Part shown: positions 32,690 to 44,600 of the stretch, one piece after another
Layout: each line of letters opens with the position of its first letter
Position numbering within the stretch: the first letter of the stretch is position 1
Origin: Zygnema cylindricum
Lineage: Eukaryota > Streptophyta > Zygnematophyceae > Zygnematales > Zygnemataceae
Reading direction: 5' to 3'
Length of the DNA: 64,000 nucleotides
Assembly: GCA_037447655.1 (NCBI GenBank)
Contig: JBBHKE010003144.1
Span: 62,001 to 126,000, forward strand
The notes under the pieces: generated by a model
The model's database searches: none
Told to the model about the DNA's origin: nothing
The model's input: the letters and a program-made list of their open reading frames with translations, nothing else
Translations under genes and position numbers: made by a program

Positions 32690-33055
32690 AAGCGTACGCA
32701 AATGTCAAATTTAATTATTTAAATGAATATATTTAATACTGTACGCAAATTTAAATGAATATATTTGATACTGTACGCAAATTTAAATGAATATTTTTTA
32801 AACTGTACGCAAATGTCAAATTTAAATTAAGATTCTTAAAAGCGTACGCAAATGTCAAATTTAAATTAAGATTCTTAAAACTGTACGCAAATGTCAAATT
32901 CAAATTAAGATTCTTAAAAGCGTACGCAAATGTCAAATTTATATTAAGATTCTTAAAACTGTACGCAAATGTCAAATTTAAATTAAGATTCTTAAAAGCA
33001 TACACAACTGTCAAATTTAAATCAAGATCTTAAAAGCGTAAGCAAATGTCAGATT
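32690..33055. repeat. 39-bp minisatellite, alternating two unit types
   Basis: The unit TGTACGCAAATGTCAAATTT plus AAATTAAGATTCTTAAAA is repeated about nine times. Units entering as AGCGTACGC and as ACTGTACGC alternate in the central part, so the true period is a 78-bp dimer. The first three units are shorter variants. It lies 0.7 kb upstream of the subtilase. Confidence 0.9.
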
Positions 33056-34676
33056 TGTAACGTTTGTACAGTACAGTTATCACTGTACGAGCTTTGTCGT
33101 ATTTTTTTTGAAACCGCAAATCCCTTCCGCGAAAGTAAATGGATGGCAAAAGGAGAGTTAAGGAATATCCTCCGTCAAAGATTTTATCTTACGTTAGGCC
33201 TCTTCTTCATCAGGCGCCGACAATGATCATAGGCAACAATACTTTATCCACTTTTCCATCAGGTCGTGTCAGCAAGGAATTTATCGCTTACGTGCGTTAT
33301 TTCCATTGGATCCACGTAAGCTTTTTTTCTGACGACGAGTATTGTCAAAGATTCCAAAAACACAAAATTTGAATCTCTTATCTGTACTACCAGCCGCAAA
33401 ATTAAAAGTACATGAATGTACACTTTGTACGTTCGTGTTTCTTAATTTTCCGCACTGTTTTGTCGTTCATGTTTCGTCGTTCGAAAAGTTTGAAGATAAC
33501 AGGCGCCGCAAATTTCGGATGCCACTGGACCGGTGAAGCTGGCGCCACGGGACAATCTTCAAAAAATATTTTTTGTAGGTTTTCTGTGGATTTGATTCCA
33601 GCGTATCTGAAGATCGTGAAGCACGTGGCCTATGTCAGAAGGCGCGTGGCGCATGCCTCATGTAAGGTTCCAGTTTCACATCCACGGATCGAATGTGACC
33701 TTTCCACGTGTATAAATTTAACACGTCCAGTGTGTAGCTACAGCACTGTAGTTGAGCTGTAATTAATGATTTTTGCAAAAAACAAAATGTTGCCAGTCGG
33801 GGGACTGACGTGGCCATGTGTGGCGGATTGCCCGAGAAGATACGCAATAGTTACAATTTCTAGATAAAAACAAAATGCTGCCCAGCCTAGAGGTTGACGT
33901 GGCCATGTGTTACCCATTGCCAGAGACAGGCAGCAATGAATACATTCTGCCGTCTAACCAGAAACAGCAAAATGGACGTGTCACCGTTAAACGCTTTGGC
34001 CTGTTGGGACAATTTGCGGGACAAAATAAAAACTTTTGTTTTGAAAAAAGCTACGGGCAGCTCTCCCTCGGGTCTACTCCTCGAAAACAAGAGTGGACTT
34101 GGTAGACACTGGATAGAATGACCGCTTGCTTCGAAAACTCAGAATCGGACGGTCGACGTTGTCGCCCAAAAGTGAAGAGAATCTTGACTAATCTCCAGCA
34201 ATCGTGTTCTAAAAAAAAAAACAAAAAATCAGTACGGCCTTGTACGGAAATGCACTTTTTACTGTATTGAGCCTCACTTTTGGCACGATATAGGTTCAAC
34301 CCTTTTTGGTGGAATTTCATCCACCTTCTATGAAGGCTCGTCGCCTATGCGACGTTTGAGGTTGTCGTCGCTCGTCTATTGTGGATGTGTCCCTATGTGT
34401 CAAAGTAAAGCTTTTTTGTCTTTTTACACAAAATTTAGCGCCTTACCGCTTGAGTTACAACTCTACGAATACAAGTGAAAAGAATTGAACGTACGATTTG
34501 TGTCATCGTCAAACTTCGATTGTACAGCATGGTGTCTCTTTTTGTTTTTAATTTTTGAACCTACGGCCACGTGAAAAAACGTCTTCAAACTTTACATTAA
34601 AACACCGTTTCAATTGAATTGTTACCACTCCACAAATATAAAAACTAGTGTTGTGTATCGGTAAGGATTTGCCGAT
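33056..34676. other. gene-free stretch
   Basis: No gene or element can be supported. A 50-bp segment with GACGTGGCCATGTGT occurs twice (about 33795-33850 and 33885-33935) as a short direct repeat. Confidence 0.5.
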
Positions 34677-35470
34677 AACAGATATGGGCCTTTTTCCGGG
34701 TTGCTGATAATCAATATATTGGTACGATACATTGTTATCGGTGTTTGTTGAAATTTAAGTATTTTCTAGGTCTGTGTTAGGATAGAAAAGAGCAGAGGCA
34801 GTCTGCCTCTAATTCCTTTCTCCAAGCCCTCACACATATTGTAGTCACTGAAGGCTGGATAAGAAGCTAGAGCCATGGCTGCCTAGGCTATCTAGAGAGG
34901 TAGGAGTAGTTTCTAGAAGATTTACCAAAAGAATATTGACCGACCAAGGACTAGATCCTGGTACCTACCGTCCGCCAGAATAGCCGCGACCCATAGATAG
35001 CGGTTAGCAGCGTTGATCCAAATTAAACAATAGATAGGACATTTCATTTAACTAACTAAAGGGTGGAACACGTAACGTGGTCGTAATCCATGTCACATCA
35101 AATAAATTTATTTACGGACAAATATGGCCTTTTTTCCGTAGAGAATAATTATATTGTAACATTGTTATTTTTGACGAAATTTAAGTATTTCGTTGATAGA
35201 GGAAGGCTGCATTTTCTAAGCTATTATACGTCACTAAGGTCGATAAGAAAGGCCTGGTGCCTAGGCTATCTAGAGAGGTAGGAGGCTTCTAGAAGATTTA
35301 CCAAAGAATACTGACCACTCGGAATCCGTACCTACCGTCCGCCGGTAGCGAGCAGCAGCGTTATCCTATTTAAACTGTGCAACGGGTTTGATATAATTTA
35401 AACAACAGACGAGGACACTTCACTTAACTAATAAAGTAGGAACAAGAACGTGTCGTAACTATTGCCATCG
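34677..35470. repeat. two diverged direct copies of an unknown 0.4-kb repeat
   Basis: Copy 1 is 34677-35094 and copy 2 is 35116-35470. Shared blocks in the same order include ATATGGGCCTTTTTCC, GAAATTTAAGTATTT, CCTAGGCTATCTAGAGAGG, TTCTAGAAGATTTACCAAA and TACCTACCGTCCGCC. No coding capacity and no clear terminal repeats are seen. It may be part of an LTR or an untranslated part of an element. Confidence 0.7.
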
Positions 35471-37639
35471 AAATGAAACGGGCGAACACGATTTCAACGG
35501 CTTACTTTAAAGTTAGCATCTAACGGACCCGCGGTTAGCCACGGAAAGGAAAATTTGGCGGTTTGCGGACGTCGCCTTTCCGGATGACACGTGGCAACAT
35601 TGTACGGGTTTACGGAATCTTCAGAACAGAAGACAACAAATTCGGATGTGACAAATGTCCCATTATGGTTGTGTCGTACAATGTTCGTACAAAGAGTACT
35701 CCGACACCTGTAATTTCTTGTACGGTACAGTCTTGTGATTGGTCAACATTTCAGTACTAGGGGGTTTAGTGAGGGATTTAGGACTTAGAAAATTTTGGAT
35801 AGGTAGTCGCCTCTCCTAGAGAGCATCTTGCATAAAAGGCAAACTTTGGCACGGCATAACTATCAACTTAGTTGACCATTTTCAGTGATTTTTTTGCTCC
35901 GGACTTAGGGGTGTCTAGGCTACACAAGGGTGTAGTCGGTCAGAGTTCTTGCTTGCCAAAGGGACTGCATTTCTAAAGGAAATTCAAAGTGGGGAATATT
36001 ATCCAAAACTCGTATTCTAACTTTGCATTCTGTGGTGGAACTGAGCACAAAGAAAGTCTTACTTCACAGGGTTGAAGCAGTAATGGGGTTCTGATTGTCA
36101 AAGGGTCAATCATTTGGGGTTATATAAACTTAGATTCGGCACTATCTAGATTAAGTTCTTTGGACCTGCTAATTCTGTGTGGCAATGGAGCCGATAGATT
36201 TTCAATGTTATCGCCGATTATTAACCCATAATATTGGTTGTTTATAGGCGATAACAACGATATCGATAACTATTAGAGATAACTATCCGGACCGTAAAGA
36301 TAAATGTGCAGCCAGTACACTCAATTGTACGTGTAATTTTATGGACGCGCTGTAGACCCTTTTCCCCCCGATTTCGGTGAAAAGTCTCGATATTTCTTTG
36401 ATTGTTTCTAATTTAAGGGGGTTTTACTTGGGTTCCACGCTCCCATGCCCGTCCAAAATGTGCGTTTGACTGTTATCGTTTTTTGCAAGGTTAGTCACTC
36501 CCTAATACCACAACCATGGTGGCAATAAATAGCGGCAGTCTACCACATGTGTTTGTCTACTCTGTTCGTCTGTTTTTCGAAAAAAAATGATTTACAAATT
36601 TACAATGTAATTTCATATTATCGTTTTGGTACTATAATTTTAACACTATAAAATATTTTTTTGAATTTGTCAACGTTATGTGCTGCGCTACACGTAATAT
36701 GTTGCAGTTAAACAAATAAAGAACATTTTTTTATACGTGTCATGTCATGCTATATGAAAGGTTTAATATGATACAATATGTTAAAAGGTATTATTTAATG
36801 GATGCTACATTATTTCAAAGTTATCGCCGATATGAAATTTGTTGGTCTCACATCGATATGTTGGTACCTCCGACCGTTCGATAGTCGATAACTATCAGTG
36901 TCGTTGTTATCGGGATAATTTTTTTTCAAATAAAAAACATTAACTAAAATATATTCGCACGTGTCAAAGTTTTCAAAAGATTTAGACAACTAGAAATGAC
37001 GAGTAAATGTACAGTATTTGTTATGTTTTGTGACTTTGTAGTTTGAGTACAATACCACAAGGAAAATTACACGCTTTGATTTGTCTTTTACGTTTGAATC
37101 TAACAATTGTTTTTGTTTTGGAGGAGTCTAAAAATTCTGATGCCGTTTAACGTCGACCACACAAGAGACGCAAAGGCAAACTGAATCTCCTTCAACCATG
37201 AAACGGCATAGGCTACACGGTTAGGCGTCTACAATGTCAGAAGACATGTAACGTCATAATTAGTTACAAAAATTTATTGTGTATGGGTACAAAGGTATCG
37301 CAATAAACCTAATAACCACAATTATTCTTTAAAAGATGGTGAGGGGTCTTTATATATAGCTCACCAACCAGCAACATATATAGTCAATAATAGTTATCGA
37401 TTAAGAGTAGTGGTTTGTACTAAAATCATAGTTCAAAAGTAGGTTTTTTTATGGTAGGCTTTGGGTAGGCGCACAAAACTTTGCACAAAACTCGCGCAAC
37501 GTAGGCATACTGTATGTGTGTGCGTCGTACACACTCCTGTACGAATGTCCCAATCTGACGTAAGATCAAAGTACAGCGCACGCCGCCGGACGGAATTTTT
37601 TAGCGAACTGACATGACGTAGGATGACACTCCGTGGGAA
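35471..37639. other. gene-free stretch
   Basis: No supportable gene. Blocks with TTATCGCCGAT and GATATCGATAACTAT recur near 36205-36295 and 36825-36915 and echo a segment near 34660-34740, suggesting worn parts of one repeat family. Confidence 0.5.
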
Positions 37640-37970
37640 AAAAAACTGGGAAAAAAAAAATTGGGAAAATTCTCAAATAGCGTAGTTTATTCTATATTTT
37701 TCATTACTCTAATTAGGGTTATTTTTGAAGTACTGTAAAAAACGAAAGTAGGTTGTCTCTTAGATAAAGTGGTGTACGGTCTATATCAGACCGAACATAA
37801 ATGTACCTTTTTAAGTTAAAAAGTACAATAAATTAGTTTTAGTAACCGCGGACGTATGAGAATGTGCGTTCTAAAAAGAGAAAAAAACAATGACGTAAAA
37901 AATCCCGTTCACACATATTCGTCTAACAGCTGGGTTTCGACCGTGTGAACGCCAACAAGGTTGGTCCGTA
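37640..37970. mobile_element. internal relic of the CACCGCGAATCG TIR family
   Basis: The order of blocks TTCATTACTCTAATTAGGGT, GTGTACGGTCTATATCAGAC, AAATGTACCTTTTTAAGT and CACACATATTCGTC matches the interior of the element at 21987-22540. Terminal repeats are not recognisable, so only the interior survives. Confidence 0.65.
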
Positions 37971-38551
37971 GGTTTTGGTAATTTTTTTGGCAGTGTGGTA
38001 AATTTTATTTTTATCGTCCTATATTGCCTGGTTGGTCAATTTGAGTCTTTATTTACCGTGGCCCTCAAAATTGCAGACGTTAATATGACAGATTGTCCTT
38101 TCGTAAGTTGTGTTATGGGCTTTTTATGTGATCTTTTTAAATCGCCTACTTTGATCAACGACCGTCCGATAGTCCAAATCTAACGGTTTAAATAAAAAGT
38201 CCCTCAAAACTCACAGATTTTTTTTTTGTCCGATTTTTTTTCAAAATTTAGACATGTCGTTTAATTCTCTATCGATAGATATGCAACTCAACCCTTTTCC
38301 TATTTTATTTCAACTTGCGTCCAATACAATATGGGTCTTAACTCTTAAGGACAAATTGTATGTTTTGTGTACAATAGGCATATTGTATGGGCGTACGGTC
38401 ACCTACTTTTGAACTATGGATGTAACCATACCCTAAGGGGGAGGATCACGTCTACAGAAAGCGTAACCTTGTTTGTACGGAAAAGCTTTGCTGGTCCATA
38501 CTGAACACCATTTGGAGCTCATCATCATTCGTACAATAGCTTGTTTTTTGC

Positions 38552-38557
38552 CACGTG
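38552..38557. promoter_or_regulatory. G-box (CACGTG) upstream of ADA2
   Basis: GCCACGTGGC, a perfect 10-bp palindrome with a G-box core, lies 107 bp before the ATG. It is a known binding site of plant bZIP and bHLH factors; use here is inferred only from position. Confidence 0.5.
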
Positions 38558-38663
38558 GCGTTCTTCTTCCTTGCTAAGTGGCGTAAGTCGTCCTTCTTAC
38601 GTAAACGGGACTGCACGAGCAACCTCTCTTTGGCATATCCAAACGAGGAACCCTACAGATAGA

Positions 38664-41600
38664 ATGGGTCGCTCACGGGCTGCTCCGGCCACGGCTGCTG
38701 AAGAGGAAACCTCTCCAGCTGCTGCCAGGTGCCTTTCTTGGTGCCGAATGTTGGAAGTTGATAAGTTTTTTTTTAATCAACGTCTTGCCACAACCCTAAA
38801 ATTGAGTTCTCCTGTGAAGTGGCATGGCCTCGGCTGACTATGGCTCTCTGCTCTCATCAGGTCCAAGCGACGTCGTGTGGCCAATGCATCCGAGCCATGG
38901 GAGCTCTCCTCGTTAGGTAGATTCTGCCGAGATGCCTCTTCTCCTCCTGTTGCCACTTCACAAGAACACCAATTTTTGCATTGTTAACTTGTATTATGCG
39001 ATTTGTCATCTACTCTGCATAAATACATCATAAATGTGACTAGTTCTACGGGCATACATTTATGTATAGTATGTACATGCATGCATAGTAAGCATACCTA
39101 TATACATAATTTCATAAATACACACATTAGATACATTACGCATATAACATTCCTCACATATATGAATTGCATGCATCACACACATAAAATACATGAGATA
39201 ATGACATGCACAATGTACATGAGATATATACATATGCTGGTATGTACAACATGCGGACACCATTCACACATTCACACATGCTCGCATGCATACATGTACA
39301 TGCGGACATACATTCACGCATGCATAGTGTGGGCCATGAACAAAAGTACAGAATTTTTGCCGTACTTTTAGCGTACTACGCCTTTATTGCTCTTTTTGTG
39401 CATATGATACGGCACAAATACCATACTTCTGTTCTATGGTGTGGGCCATGACCTTCATCAATGCACAACATGATTGTGCAGCATATCTGACGTGATGCTC
39501 CTCAACCAAATTAGTGGCAGTTAACCTTGTTAGCACATATAAATACTAAAACAAAAACCAGTCGTTGTAGAGGTAACACCGGAACTCCATATTTGGTGTA
39601 ATTACTTTGAAGGACGTATGCCATATTGAATTTAATTGAGAGATTACAACTTTAAATGATGTTAGAGAAGAGACTAGCATGGATCAGAGGGAAGTATGCC
39701 CTACAAAGTCTCATGTACTCATGAATCTGAATACTTGTGGATCCTGGAAGCTGTTTTACAATGAAGTACTCTCTATGGTCCATATAAACTCATGTGCAGT
39801 CCTCCAAAAGTGGGCACCTTGTCCTTATTCCTGTCTAACCCAATCTTGGACGACCAGAGAAAGACCACACATTCTCCCCCTAAAAACACAAAATTGCTGG
39901 AAACCTTTTGAGCTTAAACACAGCGATATGTGCCTAACTGTTTTGAGGTTCACATGCTTGATATGGGGTAACTTCATACAGGTATCCTTGTGTGTTCAAT
40001 TGATGGACCTGTGTTTTAGATCACTGTGGACATCCTTCTTATGACATTGCTCTGTGCTTAAAGATGCATTTAATTGTATCAAAATCACGTCACTCTAATC
40101 ATTATATAAATTCTTGTAAAGATGGCTTACCACAATATTCTCAAATGGATACTTTGGCCATCTCGCTATGCTGTTCATATATAATTTCGATAAGGGTAAA
40201 ATGTTGTATGAATAAATTAGTTTTTTCTATGTTTTCATGTTGTTTTGAGTGCCTAATGTGAATTTTAGTTTGATACTATTGCATTTTTTGCGCAAGGTAG
40301 GACGGTGAGAGCCAGATGGAAACATCGTGTTGACGCTAAAAATTCGTGTTATCAACATTATCTTATGTACAGCAAAAGATAACACTTAAGATTCAATGAT
40401 TCTAGTAGCTGACAACAAAGTATCAGTACAAAATCTTCAGTCTTCCGCTTTCCCTCTAATATAGTTCGTCCACTCATGTTCTTTCTCTTCACCATTTCTT
40501 GACGCTACTCAACTACACTCCTCTTTGTCACGTCACGCATGTCACTTCAAGATCATTACAAGCACGAAGTTCTCCTTCATATTCTCTTGAACCTTGGGTG
40601 TCCACTTAGAAGAACCATAGTACCAAACCCTAAAACCTGTGGATACAGGTGGAGGCGAGGGTCGCCGAGGCCTCTACCACTGCAACGCTTGTCAACGCGA
40701 TATTTCGGCGAGTGTGCGTATAAAGTGTGCACGCTGCACCGATTTTGACCTTTGTGTGGAATGTTTTTCCGTGGGAGCCGAATTGAAGCCACACAAAGCA
40801 AATCATCCTTACCATGTTATGGTATGTTGGAAAAGATTTCTTTAATGTGCATGTTTTGCGGATCTCTCTCTCTCTCTCCCTCTCCCTCTCTCCGTCTCCT
40901 TCTCTCCCTCCGTCCCTCCTCCCTCACTTCCCCCCTCTTGCCCCTTCTCCCCCTCTCTCCCCCTCCTCTTCTTTCCCTCTCTTCCGGCCTTTCCCCCCCT
41001 GCACCACTCTCCCCCTCTCTCTTTTTCTCTCTTCAAAATCTTGATTTCAACCCCTCTCTCTCTGTGTCTGTCTCATGTAGTGCACATTCTTGCTTAAACC
41101 TGTGATAGACACGCCAATACGAAAGTACATCTCTCCTGGACCTCTCCCGCCCCCTCTCTCCCTCCCCCTCTCTCCACTTATTTTTGTTTAGTGTGTCCGT
41201 TCCCAAACAGGACAATCTCTCCTTCCCTCTCTTTCACCCTGATTGGAACGCCGATGAAGAGATTCTCCTTTTGGAGGTGAGGCAAGACTCCCTCTCTCTG
41301 CCAAGGTTAGACTGTTTTCTCAAAACCCTGAAAGAATTCCCTAAAAAGCCCTTTTTGGCAAAACTCTTTTCACCATTTGAAAATAGGAAAGAGAGGAAGC
41401 AAGAGGGAGGGGAAGGGGGGTAGAGAGGGGGAGAGGGAGGCAGAGGGGGAGGGGAGAGGGAGAGGGAGAAGGAGAGGGAGAAGGAGACGGAGAGGAGAGG
41501 GAGGCGAACGGAGGAGGAGAGGGCGAGGGAGCAGTAGCAGAAGGGGGAGAGAGGGGGAGTGGGAGAGGGAGACGGAGCGGGAGTGAGAGGGGGAGAGAGA

Positions 41601-44600
41601 GAGCGAGGGGGAGAAGAAGAAGGATAGGGAGAGAAGCAAAGCACAAGATGAGATATTGGAAAGAGTTTCAGCTTTTTGATAGAGCCTTTGAAGGCAGGGA
41701 GTGGAAATGTACGGCCTCGGCAACTGGACAGAAGTGGCGGAGCATTTGGGAGGAAAGTCTCCGGAAAGGTGTCGAAGGCACTATCTCCATGCGTATCTCC
41801 GTTCTCCTTTTCGCCCACTTCCGGACCTCAGCCGAACCAGAGGGAAGACTAAGGCAGAGCTTCGTGCTCAAGGGAAAAGAGGTAAGGATGATGGACAGAG
41901 GGAGGGGGAGGGGTAAAGATGGAACGGACTTGATGGGAAAATTTGGAGGTAGAGGAAGAGAGGATAGGTGGCAAGGTAGAGGAAGTAGAGGAGGGTGCTG
42001 GAGGAAGACAGAGTGGTAGTTGGAGATGGATGGAGAAGTAGGGTAGATTAGTGTAGATAGTCAGAAAAGTGAAGACAGATGGAGAGATAGGTCATCGATG
42101 CACTTTTTCACTTTTTCACTTTTTCTCATATAGGTATACACTCTCTGATGGAAGGGATACTGAATCTGCATGCGAAGGAAGAAAGAGATGATGGGGGCGG
42201 GCAAGAGAGAGGGAAAGAGAGGATAGTGTGAGTTAACTTGTTGACATCAAGTTATTCCTCATTATTTTACTTTGGGAATATGTCTGTTTTTTCGGTTTTT
42301 TTTGGGTTTTTTGGGTCAAATGGAACCGCAGGTCCCACTTCTCCGAGAGAGGGTCCATCAACAACTCCTGTGAAACAGGAATGTGAATTTTTTTTATCTA
42401 TCAAGTAAGGTTTTTGAAGAATCTGGGTTTATTGTTGCATTTTTTAGAAGTGTTGTTGTCTGTAAAATAAGGTTCACAAATGACGTCCTCTGCCTCGTAT
42501 ATGTATTTATGTGCGTGGATCAATGAAGATGCACTATTTTGTAAAAAAAATTATGACTATTGATACCATAAATAGTTAGTAGAGCACCCCTTGCTCTGTC
42601 AATCTACACTGTATTTTTCATTTCTTCGAGTAAAGAATATCTGGTATATTGTTTTTTTGAATAATGTGGATTACCGTAACAATCTTATACTTGGCACTTC
42701 TCAAAGTGAATTTCTCAAAATTCGGTGATTTACTGGGTTGTTTGTTTTTGCGTATTATATTTGTGTTGGTAGTGTGAACTGTGCAAACCTGATTTTGGAC
42801 TTTTCCTTCATGTGACATTGATAACATTTGTGACATTGGTTGTGATGCTCACAGATAGGTTTACCAATCCACATGATGTCATCTACATGCATTTTTGTGG
42901 ATCCACAGGAATTAGTGTGGATCTGCAGGAGTTTGTGTGAAACCTTACGAATGTGGACTCTTTTAGATTAGTGTGGATCTGTAGGATTTATTGTGGATCC
43001 ACACGAATGGGTCCAAATCATGTAACATGAGTTTTTCCTCAGGGCTAAACGTGGGTAAGCATTAATTGCATTGGTACTACACTTTTTACCCACGGCTTAT
43101 GAATTGCTTTGCTGGGAGAATTTGCAGGCAGGAGGAAATGGTGGATGAGAAACCGGCAGAGAGACCGAAGACTCCGGAGATGAGTGGTAAGGATATCTTG
43201 GGACAAAATCAGGGGAGTGTATGGTTGGGGAGAGAGGGAGAGAGAAGGGGAGGGAGGGGGAGAGAGGATTTGAGAGAAGAGAAGGGAAGGGAAGGAGACA
43301 GGAAGAGCGAGAAGTGAGAGGGGTGAGAGGGAGGAGAGAAGGATGGGGAGAGAGGAGAGGTTGAAGAGGAAAGAGAAAAAAGAAGCGAAGGCGCTATGAA
43401 CTTTATGTCAAGGGAAGCAAATGTCCAATGGCAATGTCTGGCCATTGTAAAAGAAAGAAAGAAAGATGAGAAGGCTTACAGTGTTTTTAAGAAAACGTAT
43501 GAAGGTTTGTTTGCAGAGGTTGTCACTTCTTTCATATATCTGCATTTGTTCCTAAGCTATTACCTTGTAATATGTTTACAAGTTTGCACTTTCGCCATTT
43601 CGGATCTCCCTTCCCTTCCTCTCCTTTTTTCCCCCTTTCCGCATTTGTGTCCTTTTCAGAGGTTATTCCTAATAACTACAACTTTTCTTGTGATATCTTG
43701 TGCAAAATTCAACATCACAAACCATTGAGCTTCCAAATAACAGTTTCCGTGTTGTTCTGCTGACTGTTCCGTTGTCAGCAACGGCAAGCAAAAGTCTTCC
43801 TGAAGGAGAGAATACTGTCGTGGAAAATGGAGCGAAAAAATCTGCAGCTGCACCAGTTGGAGGAGTGGGAGAGGAAGGAAGTGAAGGTAACCAAAAAACT
43901 GATGTTGTCATAGGGGAAGAGATGGAGGATGGGAAAGAGCATCTTACTGCAGCGTTCTCTTAGTTCTTATGCTTGTGAAAGATAAGGAAGAGGAGAGTTT
44001 GCGGATCTTCACATTCTAGGTTTTTTGCTTTTTCATTAGCCTTATTTTTCACCCGTTTGTATCCTAAACAGGTGATCAACAGCAAAGCAAAAGAACGTTA
44101 GGAGGGAGTATGCCTAAAGTGGGAGCAATTTTGGGGGAAGATCAGGAAAAATTGGGGGCCGCAGCAATTGAACAAACGGGGTATAATCCTAAAAGGAACG
44201 AATTTGATCCGGAATATGACAATGACGCGGAAATTCCATTGGCGGAAATGGAATTTAAGGACACGGATTCGGTCGCGGATCGAGAATTGAAAATTCGAAT
44301 GTTGGAGATTTATTTGTCAAGGTGAGACGGAGAGACGATATTGGTAGGGGGTTGGGGAGAGGAGGGCTGGTGACACCAGTGTGAAGAGATAAGACAAGAA
44401 GGAAAACGGAGAGAGAGAGGTAGTTGGAGAGGGACAGGGAGAGGAGATGGGCAATGAGAGAATGGTAATGTGATGAGGGAAGAAAAAAGAGATTTGAGTT
44501 GTCTAAGGAGCAATGGGAATGATGTAAACGAGTGGTAGTGGACAAGGGAAGAGAGAGATGGGACAGGTATAAAATATAAGATATGGGAGAATTGCAATGG

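Noticed and set aside
32751-33014. 87-codon frame with a 13-residue repeat (FAYAFKNLNLNLT)
   Set aside because: Translation of the 39-bp minisatellite; 39 is a multiple of three, so the frame stays open by arithmetic.
32690-33055. CRISPR-like regular array
   Set aside because: The whole 39-bp unit repeats, so there are no unique spacers; it is a minisatellite in plant DNA.
34640-36930. A large hAT element bounded by TAGTGTTGTGTATCGG and CAGTGTCGTTGTTATCGG
   Set aside because: The two motifs are in direct, not inverted, orientation and no 8-bp flanking duplication is visible.
38917-40648. A separate gene inside ADA2 intron 2 (frames of about 120 codons at 39003 and 39679)
   Set aside because: The first is a CATACA/TGCATG microsatellite; the second has no motif and no coding-like bias, and splice phases require this stretch to be intron.
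41234-41818. A 194-codon minus-strand frame across ADA2 exons 4-5
   Set aside because: Complement of the GA-rich intron and of real ADA2 exons; Ser/Pro-rich without motifs.
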